64,000 nucleotides of DNA from Nocardia sp. NBC_00416. Its GTDB lineage: Bacteria > Actinomycetota > Actinomycetes > Mycobacteriales > Mycobacteriaceae. Position 1 is the stretch's first letter; each line of letters begins with the position of its first letter. The position numbers and the translations under genes are program-made. Shown piece by piece: positions 16,356 to 25,153 of this stretch. Location of the stretch: contig NZ_CP107932.1 of NCBI RefSeq assembly GCF_036032445.1, positions 126,501 through 190,500 on the forward strand. Direction: 5' to 3'. The notes under the pieces are model-generated. The model did not search any database, was not told the origin of the DNA, and was given only the letters and a program-made list of their open reading frames with translations.

Positions 16356-17607
16356 TGCGGTACTCCTTGACCTTGTCCTGGGCGGTCTTGTGCAGGTGGC
16401 GCAGCAGGATCTCCTGATCGTTGAGCGGGAAATCGGTGACTGTGCGGGTCGCGATCATCGTCTGGGTGGCCTCGAGGGTGTTGGCGTCCTGCAGCGCGTA
16501 TTCCTTGAAGGTCACTCCCGCCAGCTCCTGGGCCAGCCGTTCCCGAGCGTTCTTCGCGGGCACGAAATACAGGTTCGCCTCGAAGATGTGTTTGTTCACC
16601 GCGGTCGGCCAGTAGTGGTAGGTGAGGTACCAGCCGGGCGCCCAGAACAGCAGCGAGAAATTGGGCCAGATCTCGAATTCGTCCACGCCCCAGGCTTTGT
16701 GACCGGCCGGATTGATGCCCACGGGCAGTGGATCCAGGCCTTCGATATCGGGCCGGTCCCACGGCCCGAACAGGCCGCTGCGCAGGATGCGCTCGATCGG
16801 CTTGACCATGTTCAGATCCTTGGGCGGCGCCATCCCGCCCCAGGACGAGATCATCGAATGCGGCGGCTGCAGGTCGTAGTGCAGCGCCTCGTAGCCGTAG
16901 CCGGCGAGTTTGTCCGCCTCGTCCTTGACCGCCTGCTTCATGTGCAGGATCGGTGCGTGGTAGAACTCGGCGAAGGCGTCGATGAACAGCTTCCAGTTGC
17001 TGCCGACCTCGGCCTTGTAGCTGAACACCTCGGTCATCTCATGGAACGGATAACCCTCCAGCCCCTTGATCATCGGACCGAGGAAGGTCGTCAGCGGTTC
17101 CGCGTCATGGTCGAGGTTGACGAAGATGAACCCCTCCCACACCTCGCAGCGCACATCTTTGAGTCCGTAGTCGGCGCGGTCCAGGCCGAAGAATTCCTTC
17201 TCCTGCTGGACGAAGGTCAGTTCGCCTTCGAGGCTGTAGCGCCAGGCGTGGTATTTGCAGGTGAACTGTTTGCAGAAGCCCGAGGTCTCCTCGTTGGGGA
17301 AATCGTCCCAGACGAGTTTGTTGCCCCGGTGGCGGCAGACGTTGTGATAGGCGTGGATCTCGTTGTCGTTACCGCGGACGATGATCAGCGAGGTGCCCGC
17401 CGAGGGGAGTTCCTTGGTGAAGTAGCTGCCCTTGCGCGGTAGCCGTTCCACCCGGCCGACATTGAGCCAGGTGCGCTTGAAGATCGCCTCGCGCTCGTCC
17501 TCGTAGAACTGGGGATCGATGGAGTCGGAGTAATCGACCGGTTCGGTGCCCAGGTCCGGGTAATGCTCGGTCCAGCTACCCGCTGCCGGTTTGTTGAAGT
17601 GTGCCAA
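16345..17607 (-). CDS. Rieske non-heme iron oxygenase, alpha subunit
   Basis: A 420-residue ring-hydroxylating oxygenase. The Rieske [2Fe-2S] ligands are Cys91 and His93 (CRHRGNK) and Cys117 and His120 (CKYHAW). The mononuclear iron site has WKLFIDAFAEFYHAPILH with His217 and His222 and a bridging-type Asp210. Together these support a mono- or dioxygenase acting in the cytoplasm. No dedicated reductase or ferredoxin is in this operon. It is the second gene after a perfect regulon palindrome, and is followed by a small unknown gene, the amidohydrolase, a SnoaL-like gene and a dehydrogenase pair, suggesting an alicyclic or aromatic substrate. Confidence 0.93.
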   Translation of the reverse strand: MAHFNKPAAGSWTEHYPDLGTEPVDYSDSIDPQFYEDEREAIFKRTWLNVGRVERLPRKGSYFTKELPSAGTSLIIVRGNDNEIHAYHNVCRHRGNKLVWDDFPNEETSGFCKQFTCKYHAWRYSLEGELTFVQQEKEFFGLDRADYGLKDVRCEVWEGFIFVNLDHDAEPLTTFLGPMIKGLEGYPFHEMTEVFSYKAEVGSNWKLFIDAFAEFYHAPILHMKQAVKDEADKLAGYGYEALHYDLQPPHSMISSWGGMAPPKDLNMVKPIERILRSGLFGPWDRPDIEGLDPLPVGINPAGHKAWGVDEFEIWPNFSLLFWAPGWYLTYHYWPTAVNKHIFEANLYFVPAKNARERLAQELAGVTFKEYALQDANTLEATQTMIATRTVTDFPLNDQEILLRHLHKTAQDKVKEYRNGN

Positions 17608-17611
17608 GGGA

Positions 17612-18142
17612 CTACCTCTCGTACTCGGATCGGACGCCGAAGGTGTTGAAAGCCGCGGCGAGCGTGTTGTAGGTGCCGACGGTGAAGATGAGATCCATCC
17701 GCTGGTGTTCGTCGAGCTGTGCGCACAGCGCGTCCCAGGTGGCGTCGGACAGGTTGGCTTTCTCGTCGAGTTCGTCGACCGCGCGCAGGATCAGCTGATC
17801 GAGATCGCCGGCGGCCTCGCCGCGGCGGACCGCGTCGATCTCCGGCTCGGTGATCCCTTCTTTCAGAGCTGCTTCTCGGTGGTGATTCCACTCGTAGACA
17901 CAGTCGCGCAGATGCGCGACCCGCAGAATGGCGAGCTCGCGCAGCCGGGCCGGAAGCGCGGACTCGAACAGCAGATGGACGTTCAGGGTGAGGAACGCCT
18001 TGGTCAGCGCCGGATGCCGGACCAGGGTCGACAGGGCGTTGCTCGCGGATTCCGGATTGCGCAGCCGGCGCGGAAGCATCACCCGCAGCGCGGCGTCGAC
18101 TTCCTCGTCCCACTGGTCCGCGGGGAGCGGCGGAACACGCAT
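17612..18142 (-). CDS. carboxymuconolactone decarboxylase family (AhpD-like) protein
   Basis: A 176-residue all-helical protein of the CMD/AhpD superfamily. The segment LRELAILRVAHLRDCVYEWNHH holds a Cys and a His pair but not the CxxC of AhpD peroxidases, so a peroxidase role is doubtful; a decarboxylase or hydrolase role is more plausible. It is the first gene of the Rieske operon; its ATG is 16 bases from a regulon palindrome, and it ends 4 bases before the Rieske gene. Confidence 0.85.
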   Translation of the reverse strand: MRVPPLPADQWDEEVDAALRVMLPRRLRNPESASNALSTLVRHPALTKAFLTLNVHLLFESALPARLRELAILRVAHLRDCVYEWNHHREAALKEGITEPEIDAVRRGEAAGDLDQLILRAVDELDEKANLSDATWDALCAQLDEHQRMDLIFTVGTYNTLAAAFNTFGVRSEYER

Positions 18143-18158
18143 CGGGCCTCCTCTCGAT

Positions 18159-18194
18159 GAGAATGGTATTCTCGTTTACGGATAACAGGTTTCC
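18159..18194. promoter_or_regulatory. regulon palindrome copy 4 plus second site 21 bp upstream
   Basis: GAGAAT-GGT-ATTCTC at 18159-18173 is a perfect copy, 16 bases from the start of the CMD-family gene. Exactly 21 bases further out is GGATAA-CAG-GTTTCC (18180-18194), whose right half resembles the second sites at 52803 and 63277. The site lies in the 343-base divergent gap 18143-18485; apart from this and the weak site at 18318 that gap shows nothing recognisable. Confidence 0.8.
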
Positions 18195-18317
18195 ATGCGG
18201 CGAGCCGTTAGTCAACGTGGAGGCTTATCGACAGGTCGCGGGCCTGTGCCGACTCGGTGACGCGGAAGTGTTCCGCCGGCGGATCGCGCTCCGCGCGGGT
18301 CGGGGTACTCGAAAAAT

Positions 18318-18354
18318 AGGATATTGATTCTCGATAAGTGAGAAGCTAGTTTTC
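18318..18354. promoter_or_regulatory. weak regulon-like site upstream of the ABC importer
   Basis: AGGATA-TTG-ATTCTC (18318-18332) keeps one perfect half of the palindrome. GAGAAG-CTA-GTTTTC (18340-18354) lies 22 bases on. It is about 130 bases before the importer start. If real it would bring uptake under the same regulator, but the match is poor. Confidence 0.4.
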
Positions 18355-18485
18355 ATTCACCGAGAGCTCGGGAAACGATCCGGTCCGCCGGGAGGTCCGA
18401 GGCGGAGCTCGGTGTACGGGCGGGCCATATTTCTCGCCCGATGACGATCGGCTGGCCGATGGGGCCCAGCGCAGAAAGGACCGTC

Positions 18486-19859
18486 GTGAGACCGAAGCGC
18501 ATAGCCGCCGGCCTGCTCGCAGTGGCGTTGCTCGCCACTGCGGGTTGTGGAGGCCGTACCGGTAGTGAAACCGAGAACTCCTCCTCGGAAGAAACAGTGG
18601 TCGCCGATTTCGGTGATCTGACCGGTGTCTGCAAGGGCGGCGACGCCGCGGGCGCCCCGACCCAGGGCGTCACCGACAGCGAGATCACCGTCGGCGTCTT
18701 CTCCGACGTCGGCTACTCGAAGAACCCCGAATTCATCGATGCCGCCGAGGTCTTCACGTCCTGGTGCAACGCGGCGGGCGGAATCAACGGCCGCAAGATC
18801 ACGACACAGACCCACGATTCGAAGGTGATGGCGGTCCGCCAGAAGATGGTGGAGGCCTGCCGCACCGATTTCGCGCTGGTCGGCGGCGGCGCCGGACTGG
18901 ACGGCCTCGGTACGAAGGAACGCCTCGAATGCACGCTGCCCGATATCCCGGCGCAGGTGTCGCAGCAGCCCAACCTGGGCACCGATCTGCAGGTGATTCC
19001 CTCGCCGAGCACCTACGCCCACTGGGACCCCTACAACGCGTTCCGGCAGTGGCTGACCAAAGAGGCCTACCCGCAATCCGCCGGTGCCGTCGGCATCATC
19101 AACGGTGACTCCCCGGTCACCAAGGTCCTCGGTGACAAGGCCGTCGAATCGCTGAACGCGATGGGCGCCAAGGTGATCTACAACCAGCTGTACCCGGTGG
19201 GCGGGGTGACCGACTGGACACCCTACGCGCAGGCCATCAAGAACAGTGGAGTGCGCGGGCTGGTCTGGTACGGCGAGGACGGGCCGCTGACCAAACTCGA
19301 GGAGAAGCTGACCTCGATGGACTACAAGCTCGACTGGATCGATCCGAACAACAACGCCTTCAGGCCCGACTATGTCGACCTGCTCGGTCGCTCGGCGAGC
19401 TTCCAGAACAATCTCGTCGACCTGGGCGGAGTGGTGCCGCCGCAGCTGGCCGACCAGTCTCCGGCGATGCGGCAGCTCCAGGATCTGTACAAGAAGTACG
19501 CGCCCGATGCGGTGATCACCCTCCCGGCTGTGCGCGCCTTCTCGGCCTGGCTGCTGTTCGCGAAGTCCGCGAGCAGCTGCGGTGCCGAACTGACCCGGAC
19601 CTGCTTGATCCAAGCTGCTCAGCAGGAAGCCGCCTGGAGCGGCGGCGGGCTGCACAGCCCGAACGATCTGACGAACCGGGACGCCCCGCCGACCTGCTTC
19701 AATGTCATGCGGGCCACGCCGGAGGGCTGGAAGGCCCCGGAATTCGCCGCCGACAACGGCCTGTTTCGGTGCAACACCCCGCCCTACCGTTACACCGGCA
19801 ACTACGGTGAGCCGCTGACGCTCGCCGATGTCGGCAAGACCATGGCAGACGTCAAGTAA
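18486..19859 (+). CDS. ABC importer substrate-binding lipoprotein (branched-chain/LivK-type)
   Basis: A 457-residue periplasmic-binding-type lipoprotein. The GTG at 18486 is preceded by AAAGGA and gives a clean signal peptide with the lipobox ATAGC (Cys21). The mature protein is a type I binding fold: DSEITVGVFSDVGYSKNPEF at the start, then the AAGGINGRKI turn (here NAAGGINGRKI) common to LivK/amide-urea binders. It is directly followed by a permease and two ATPases. The ligand is unknown; in actinobacterial catabolic clusters such systems often carry aromatic or small carboxylic acids rather than amino acids. Confidence 0.9.
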   Translation: MRPKRIAAGLLAVALLATAGCGGRTGSETENSSSEETVVADFGDLTGVCKGGDAAGAPTQGVTDSEITVGVFSDVGYSKNPEFIDAAEVFTSWCNAAGGINGRKITTQTHDSKVMAVRQKMVEACRTDFALVGGGAGLDGLGTKERLECTLPDIPAQVSQQPNLGTDLQVIPSPSTYAHWDPYNAFRQWLTKEAYPQSAGAVGIINGDSPVTKVLGDKAVESLNAMGAKVIYNQLYPVGGVTDWTPYAQAIKNSGVRGLVWYGEDGPLTKLEEKLTSMDYKLDWIDPNNNAFRPDYVDLLGRSASFQNNLVDLGGVVPPQLADQSPAMRQLQDLYKKYAPDAVITLPAVRAFSAWLLFAKSASSCGAELTRTCLIQAAQQEAAWSGGGLHSPNDLTNRDAPPTCFNVMRATPEGWKAPEFAADNGLFRCNTPPYRYTGNYGEPLTLADVGKTMADVK

Positions 19860-19865
19860 CCCGTC

Positions 19866-21992
19866 ATGGATCAATTCCTCGCCTTCGGGATCGTCGGGCT
19901 GAGCACCGCGGCCGTCTACGCCGTCATCGGCAGCGGTCTGGTGCTCACCCATACGACGACCGGGATCTTCAACTTCGCGCACGGCGCCGCCGGAATGATG
20001 GCGGCCTTCTCCTACTGGCAGCTCACCGCCGGGTGGGGAGTGCCGGTACCGATCGCGCTGGCGGTCGTACTGCTGGTGCTGGCGCCGCTGTCCGGTCTGC
20101 TCGTGGAACGGGCACTGCGGGCTGTCCAGGGGCTCGGTGACGCGGAGAAACTGGTGATGACGGTCGCGCTGCTGAGCGGCCTCATCGCGACCGCGCGCTG
20201 GATCTGGGATCCGATGCGAGCGCGTACGCTGCCCACCTTCTTCCCCGACGCCGAACCGCTCCGGCTCGGCGCGGCGACGGTCACCTGGCATCAGGCGCTC
20301 ACCATGCTGGTGGCCGTCGCGGTGGCGGTGGCGCTGCGGGTACTGCTGTTCAACACCCGCACCGGTGCGGAGATGCGGGCCACCGTGGACGATCGGGCGC
20401 TGGCCGGGCTCACCGGCGCGGACCCGGTCCGAGCGAACCGGGTCGCCTGGATTCTGGGCATCGAATTGGCCGCGGTGGGCGGGATTCTCATCGCGCCGAC
20501 GGTGTCGCTGGACGCTGCCACACTGTCGCTGCTGATCGTCAGCGCCTACACCGCGGCGATCTTCGGGCGGTTGCGCAGCCTGCCCATGACCTTCTTCGGC
20601 GCCGTCGTGGTGGGTCTGATGGAGAGCTACCTGACCGGATATCTGCCGCAGAACGAGTACCTTCCGGGTCTGCGGCTGGCGGCGCCGGCACTGCTGTTGC
20701 TGGCCGCGCTGCTGCTGTTCCCGCACGGCCGACTGCGCGGCAGGGACCGCAAACTCAGTCCGGTACCCACTCCGTCGCGCAGCGGTGCGGTGTTCTTCGC
20801 CGCGGTGATCGTGGTGCTCGGTCTCATGGTCGCCACCACACTGGGCGAAAGCGATCTGATCGCCTACGGGCCGATGTTCGCGTTCGGGGTGATCGCGTTG
20901 TCGTTCGTACCGCTGTCCGGATACGCGGGGCAGATCTCGCTGGCCCAGCTGAGCATGGCGGGCATCGGGGCGGTCGCCTACGCGCATCTGGCCCCGGACG
21001 GCCAGTGGTGGGGGTTGATCGGGGCGGTGCTGATCGCCGCGATCGCCGGTGCGCTGGTCGCGATACCGGCACTGCGATTGTCGGGTGTGTACCTGGCCCT
21101 GGGCACCGCCGCGTTCGCGGTGATCCTGGACCGCTGGATCTTCACCCTGCCCGCGTTCGAGATAGCCGGGGTACGGATCTCGTTCTTCGACCAGGGATCG
21201 GTCGAAGTGGCCGGGGTGACATTCTTCGGGCTCGAGCTGGACACGGCCGCGGGGATCACCGTGTTCGCGGCGGTCTGCCTGGCGGTGGCCACCCTCGGGG
21301 TCGCGGCACTGCGGCGCGGGCGGTTCGGCCGGCGACTGATCGCCCTGCGCGACAGCGAGGCCGCCTACGCCACGCTGGGCGGGAACCTGTTGCTGGCCAA
21401 GGTCGCGGTCTTCGCGCTCAGCGCGGGGCTGGCCGGTCTCGGCGGCGCCCTCTACGGGATGCAGATGGGGTCGGTGACCCCGGAACAGTTCAACTTCGTC
21501 GCCGGTATGCCGATCTTCCTGGTGGCGGTGTTCGCCGGGCTCGGTGCGCTGGGCAACGGCCTGTTCGTCGGCGTCGCGCTCTACGGGCCGCTGCTGGCGG
21601 TGCCGGTGCTCTTCCCGTCCACCGAGAACTTCATCCACGTCATCCCGGCACTGGCCGGTATCGCCTTCGGCGGCGGCGTGGTGAGTCACGGCGCCGTGGC
21701 ACGGATCCGGGAGGGTTTCGAGCCGGCGATCCGCAATCGGGTCGCGCTGGCGACGATGGCCGGCATCCCGGTGGTGCTGTGGTTGCTGCGCCTCGCCGGT
21801 GTGATCGACGGCTGGATCCTGTTCTGGGGTTCGGCGATCGGTGTCTTCGCGGTGCGGATCTGGGCGAACAACCGGGAACAGCGCGCGGCGGCGTCGGAGT
21901 CGGACGTACCGGTCGAGTGGTGGGGTGTGAAACGACCGTGGCGGGCCGCGGACAAGGAGGTGCTCGAGCATGCCATCACTGCTGCACGTTAG
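19866..21992 (+). CDS. fused LivH-LivM permease of branched-chain-type ABC importer
   Basis: A 708-residue membrane protein joining both permease subunits. Residues 1 to about 300 are LivH-like (GLVLTHTTTGIFNFAHGA, LSLLIVSAYTAAIFG). A linker with a basic stretch (RLRGRDRKLSP) follows, then the LivM-like half from about 320 (ALSFVPLSGYAGQISLAQL; SLGGNLLLAKV region) to about 640, with the EAA-type cytoplasmic loop ALRDSEAAYATLGG. A charged tail ends the protein. It starts 6 bases after the binding-protein stop and overlaps the ATPase gene by 23 bases. Fusion of the two permeases is known in actinobacteria. Confidence 0.92.
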   Translation: MDQFLAFGIVGLSTAAVYAVIGSGLVLTHTTTGIFNFAHGAAGMMAAFSYWQLTAGWGVPVPIALAVVLLVLAPLSGLLVERALRAVQGLGDAEKLVMTVALLSGLIATARWIWDPMRARTLPTFFPDAEPLRLGAATVTWHQALTMLVAVAVAVALRVLLFNTRTGAEMRATVDDRALAGLTGADPVRANRVAWILGIELAAVGGILIAPTVSLDAATLSLLIVSAYTAAIFGRLRSLPMTFFGAVVVGLMESYLTGYLPQNEYLPGLRLAAPALLLLAALLLFPHGRLRGRDRKLSPVPTPSRSGAVFFAAVIVVLGLMVATTLGESDLIAYGPMFAFGVIALSFVPLSGYAGQISLAQLSMAGIGAVAYAHLAPDGQWWGLIGAVLIAAIAGALVAIPALRLSGVYLALGTAAFAVILDRWIFTLPAFEIAGVRISFFDQGSVEVAGVTFFGLELDTAAGITVFAAVCLAVATLGVAALRRGRFGRRLIALRDSEAAYATLGGNLLLAKVAVFALSAGLAGLGGALYGMQMGSVTPEQFNFVAGMPIFLVAVFAGLGALGNGLFVGVALYGPLLAVPVLFPSTENFIHVIPALAGIAFGGGVVSHGAVARIREGFEPAIRNRVALATMAGIPVVLWLLRLAGVIDGWILFWGSAIGVFAVRIWANNREQRAAASESDVPVEWWGVKRPWRAADKEVLEHAITAAR

Positions 21993-22683
21993 CGATATCA
22001 CGGTCACCTTCGGGGGCCGCAGAGCGCTCGACGGCGCCGGCCTGCGGGCCGAAGCGGGACAGGTGACCGGACTGATCGGGCCGAACGGGGCGGGCAAGTC
22101 CACCCTGTTCGACGTGATCTGCGGGTTGCGGCGACCGGCATCGGGCCGGATCCACCTGGGGGAGCGCGATATCACCCGGCTGGCCCCGGCGCGTCGGGCC
22201 CGGCAGGGGATGGCGCGGACCTTCCAGCGGCTCGAACTGTTCGGACGGCTCTCGGTCCGGGACAACCTGCTGGTCGCGGCCGAACTGGGGCCGCAGCCGC
22301 GGCAGGCGAAAAGGATCGCCGACGAGATCATCGATCGCCTGGAACTCGGCTCCCGAGCCGGGGATCTCGCCGACGCGCTGCCCACCGGCCTGGCCCGGCT
22401 GGTGGAAGTCGGGCGGGCGCTGGCGGTGCGGCCGACCTTGCTGCTGCTCGACGAGCCCGCCGCCGGCCAGGACAGTACGGAAACGGATCGCTTCGCCGAC
22501 CTGTTGCGCTCGGTCGCCGCCGACGGCACCGCCGTAGTCCTGGTGGAACACGATATGGGGCTGGTGATGAGCGTCTGCGATCACATGTACGTCCTGGATC
22601 TCGGCACGGTGATCGCCGACGGACCCCCGGATGTGATCCGGGCGAACGAACAGGTGCTCGCCGCGTATCTGGGGGCCGCATGA
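21970..22683 (+). CDS. livG: ABC importer ATPase, LivG-type
   Basis: A 237-residue ATPase. Walker A GPNGAGKST is near residue 37, Walker B LLLLDEPAAG near 155, and the switch His in VEHDMGLVM. The signature motif reads LPTGLARLVEVGRAL instead of LSGGQ, which is a frequent variation in LivG proteins. It has the LivG-type insertion between Walker A and the signature (GMARTFQRLELFGRLSVRDN). It overlaps the permease start-to-stop by 23 bases and the next ATPase by ATGA, fitting a single transport complex. Confidence 0.92.
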   Translation: MPSLLHVSDITVTFGGRRALDGAGLRAEAGQVTGLIGPNGAGKSTLFDVICGLRRPASGRIHLGERDITRLAPARRARQGMARTFQRLELFGRLSVRDNLLVAAELGPQPRQAKRIADEIIDRLELGSRAGDLADALPTGLARLVEVGRALAVRPTLLLLDEPAAGQDSTETDRFADLLRSVAADGTAVVLVEHDMGLVMSVCDHMYVLDLGTVIADGPPDVIRANEQVLAAYLGAA

Positions 22684-23387
22684 CCACCATGCTCGAACTA
22701 CGCGGTATCCGCGCGGCCTACGGTGCGATCACCGTGCTGCACGGTGTCGATCTGAGTGTGCGGGCGGGTGAGGTGGTGGCGCTGCTCGGGCCCAACGGCG
22801 CGGGCAAGACCACCACGCTCGCGGTCGCCGCCGGAGTGCATCCGATCGCGGACGGCGAACTGCGTTTCGGCGGCCGCACGGTGAACGGGGTCGATCCCCG
22901 CGGTCTCGCCCGAGCCGGGGTGTGCCTGATCCCGGAGGGCCGGGGGATCTTCCCGAATCTCACGGTGCGCGACAACCTGCTCATGATGACCTTCACCGGG
23001 ACGCCGAAGGCACAGATCGAGGAGATCGCGTTCGCCCGGTTCCCGATTCTGGCCCAGCGGGCCGATCAAACGGCGGGCACGCTGTCCGGCGGCGAACAGC
23101 AGATGCTGGCGCTGGCGCGTGGCCTGGCCACCGATCCGGCGGTGCTCATGCTCGACGAATTATCCATGGGTCTGGCGCCTTTGGTGGTGGGGCGACTCTA
23201 CGAGCAGGTGGCCGAGATCGCCCGGCAGGGGGTCGCGGTGCTGATCGTCGAACAATTCGCCGCCGCGGTACTGGATATCGCCGACTCCGCCGCCGTGCTG
23301 GTCCGCGGCCGGGTCGAACATCAGGGCCCGCCCGACTCCGGGCTGCGCAACGAATTGGCCACTCTCTATCTAGGAAGTTCCTCATGA
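22680..23387 (+). CDS. livF: ABC importer ATPase, LivF-type
   Basis: A 235-residue ATPase that pairs with the LivG-type gene. Walker A GPNGAGKTT, the LivF hallmark CLIPEGRGIFPNLTVRDNL, signature TLSGGEQQMLALARGLA, Walker B VLMLDELSMGLAP and switch IVEQFAAAVL are all intact. It overlaps the preceding ATPase by ATGA and the next small membrane-protein gene by ATGA. Confidence 0.93.
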   Translation: MTTMLELRGIRAAYGAITVLHGVDLSVRAGEVVALLGPNGAGKTTTLAVAAGVHPIADGELRFGGRTVNGVDPRGLARAGVCLIPEGRGIFPNLTVRDNLLMMTFTGTPKAQIEEIAFARFPILAQRADQTAGTLSGGEQQMLALARGLATDPAVLMLDELSMGLAPLVVGRLYEQVAEIARQGVAVLIVEQFAAAVLDIADSAAVLVRGRVEHQGPPDSGLRNELATLYLGSSS

Positions 23388-23761
23388 CCGAATCATCACG
23401 TGCGGACCGTTTCGTCCAGGAGCTCGCGGACCTGAAGATCCCCGACCCCGCCGCCGGGCACGGTGCGCTGTGGTTGCGCGCCGGGGTGACCCTGCTCGTC
23501 CTCGGCCCGGTGGTCGCGGTGCTGGCCTATCTGATGTCGCACAACACCTCCGACGCCCTGGTACAGCGCGACGCGCTCACCATCGCGCTGGCCGGGGTCG
23601 CGCTGAGCATCGTGGGTGCGGCGCTGTTCCTGCGGTATTCCTTGACCGGCGTGCTGCGGTACTGGATGGCACGGCAGTCCTACGACCTGGCCCTGCTGGC
23701 CGACCGGCTGCCCGATCGCGCCGGCGAGGAATACGACGAGGTCGGGGTCCCACAGCGGTGA
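23384..23761 (+). CDS. small two-helix membrane protein of the importer operon
   Basis: A 125-residue protein starting at the ATGA overlap with the LivF gene. Two hydrophobic segments (AGVTLLVLGPVVAVLAYLM and ALTIALAGVALSIVGAALFL) are separated by a short polar loop, and both ends are charged. I do not recognise the family. The overlap suggests an accessory to the importer or to the dehydrogenase operon that follows after a 213-base gap, in which I see nothing clear. Confidence 0.75.
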   Translation: MTESSRADRFVQELADLKIPDPAAGHGALWLRAGVTLLVLGPVVAVLAYLMSHNTSDALVQRDALTIALAGVALSIVGAALFLRYSLTGVLRYWMARQSYDLALLADRLPDRAGEEYDEVGVPQR

Positions 23762-23974
23762 GCCGTTCCGGTCCACAGCGGCGGGCTGCTCCGCGCGCAG
23801 TGGTGATCCGTGCGTCAGGACAACGGTGACCCGCTCGAATGGATGCCGGTGAACCGTTCGAGATGTATCGGTGCGGCGCCGGACGGCGCGGCCGCCCGGC
23901 CGGACAGTGGTGAGCCGCTGATTGTTCGCGGTGACGAGCCGGCCGAGGGGCGGCGATGACGAGAGGAGTTCGAC

Positions 23975-25153
23975 ATGTCCGACGGTATGAGTTTCGAGCT
24001 GTCCGAGGATCAGCGGCTGATCCGGGACTCCGTGGCCGAGCTGGCCCGTAAGTTCGACGACCAGTACTGGATGGAGAAGGACCGGGAACATCAGTTCCCC
24101 ACCGAGTTCTACCGCGCGATCGCCGACGGCGGCTGGCTGGGCATCACCATTCCCGAGGAGTACGGCGGGCACGGCCTCGGGATCACCGAGGCCTCCATCC
24201 TGGCCGAGCAGGTGTCCCGGTCGGGTGGCGGGATGAACGCCGCCACCTCGATCCACATGTCCATCTTCGGGATGCAGCCGGTGGTGGTGCACGGCTCGGA
24301 GGAACTGAAACAGCGCACGCTGCCGCGGGTCGCCCGCGGTGATCTGCACGTCTGCTTCGGCGTCACCGAACCGGGGGCGGGCCTGGACACCAGTCGTATC
24401 ACCACTTTCGCCCGCCGCGACGGCGACCACTATGTGGTGAACGGTCGCAAGGTATGGATCTCCAAGGCGCTGGAGTCGGAGAAGATCCTGCTGCTGACCC
24501 GCACACAGAAGTACGACGAGGTCGAGAAGAAGACCAGCGGTATGACGCTGTTCCTCACCGATATCGACCGCGATCACATCGATATCCGGCCCATTCCGAA
24601 GATGGGCCGCAACGCGGTCTCCTCCAACGAGGTGTTCATCGACGATCTGCGGATCCCGGTGGCGGACCGGGTGGGCGAGGAAGGGCGCGGCTTCGAATAT
24701 CTGCTCGACGGCCTGAATCCCGAGCGGATGCTGATCGCGGCCGAAGCGCTCGGTCTGGGCCGGGTGGCACTGGATCGCGCGGTCAAATACGCCTGTGAGC
24801 GGGAAGTCTTCGGGCGGCCGATCGGCAAGAACCAGGGCATCCAGTTCCCGCTGGCCGATTCGCTGACCCGGCTCGACGCGGCCGAATTGGTGCTGCGTAA
24901 AGCAACCTGGTTGTACGACCAGGGCAAACCCTGTGGCCGCGAGGCCAATACCGCCAAATATCTGTGCGCGGAAGCCGGTTTCGAGGCCGCGGACCGGGCG
25001 ATGCAGACGCACGGCGGTATGGGGTATTCGGAGGAATATCACGTGTCCCGGTATTTCCGGGAGGCACGGGTGATGAAGATCGCGCCGATCAGTCAGGAAA
25101 TGATCCTCAACTATCTGGGGTCGCACACATTGGGAATGCCGAGGAGCTACTGA
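23975..25153 (+). CDS. acyl-CoA dehydrogenase
   Basis: A full-length (392-residue) dehydrogenase. It has the N-terminal helical domain (LSEDQRLIRDSVAEL), FGVTEPGAGLDTSRI and HYVVNGRKVWISKAL in the beta domain, REVFGRPIGKNQGIQFPLAD in the C-terminal domain, and AMQTHGGMGYSEEY. Its C-terminus reads RVMKIAPISQEMILNYL instead of the YEGT type, a variant found in a FadE subgroup. It opens a six-gene operon that contains every beta-oxidation step. RBS GAGAGGAG precedes the ATG. Confidence 0.93.
   Translation: MSDGMSFELSEDQRLIRDSVAELARKFDDQYWMEKDREHQFPTEFYRAIADGGWLGITIPEEYGGHGLGITEASILAEQVSRSGGGMNAATSIHMSIFGMQPVVVHGSEELKQRTLPRVARGDLHVCFGVTEPGAGLDTSRITTFARRDGDHYVVNGRKVWISKALESEKILLLTRTQKYDEVEKKTSGMTLFLTDIDRDHIDIRPIPKMGRNAVSSNEVFIDDLRIPVADRVGEEGRGFEYLLDGLNPERMLIAAEALGLGRVALDRAVKYACEREVFGRPIGKNQGIQFPLADSLTRLDAAELVLRKATWLYDQGKPCGREANTAKYLCAEAGFEAADRAMQTHGGMGYSEEYHVSRYFREARVMKIAPISQEMILNYLGSHTLGMPRSY

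Noticed and set aside
12332..18142. Rieske operon considered as the kshA steroid 9-alpha-hydroxylase locus
   Set aside because: The Rieske and iron motifs fit any family member, and none of the usual neighbours of kshA (kstD, hsaACDB) is present in the window.
22398..22445. LivG signature motif LPTGLAR considered as a dead ATPase
   Set aside because: Variation at this motif is common in LivG proteins; Walker A, Walker B and the switch His are intact, so no defect is claimed.
18357..22529. A 1390-codon open frame on the minus strand
   Set aside because: It is a shadow of the importer genes on the plus strand, in GC-rich DNA with few stops. Its translation is low-complexity and rich in Arg, His and Gln, and matches nothing, while the plus strand gives full ABC motifs.
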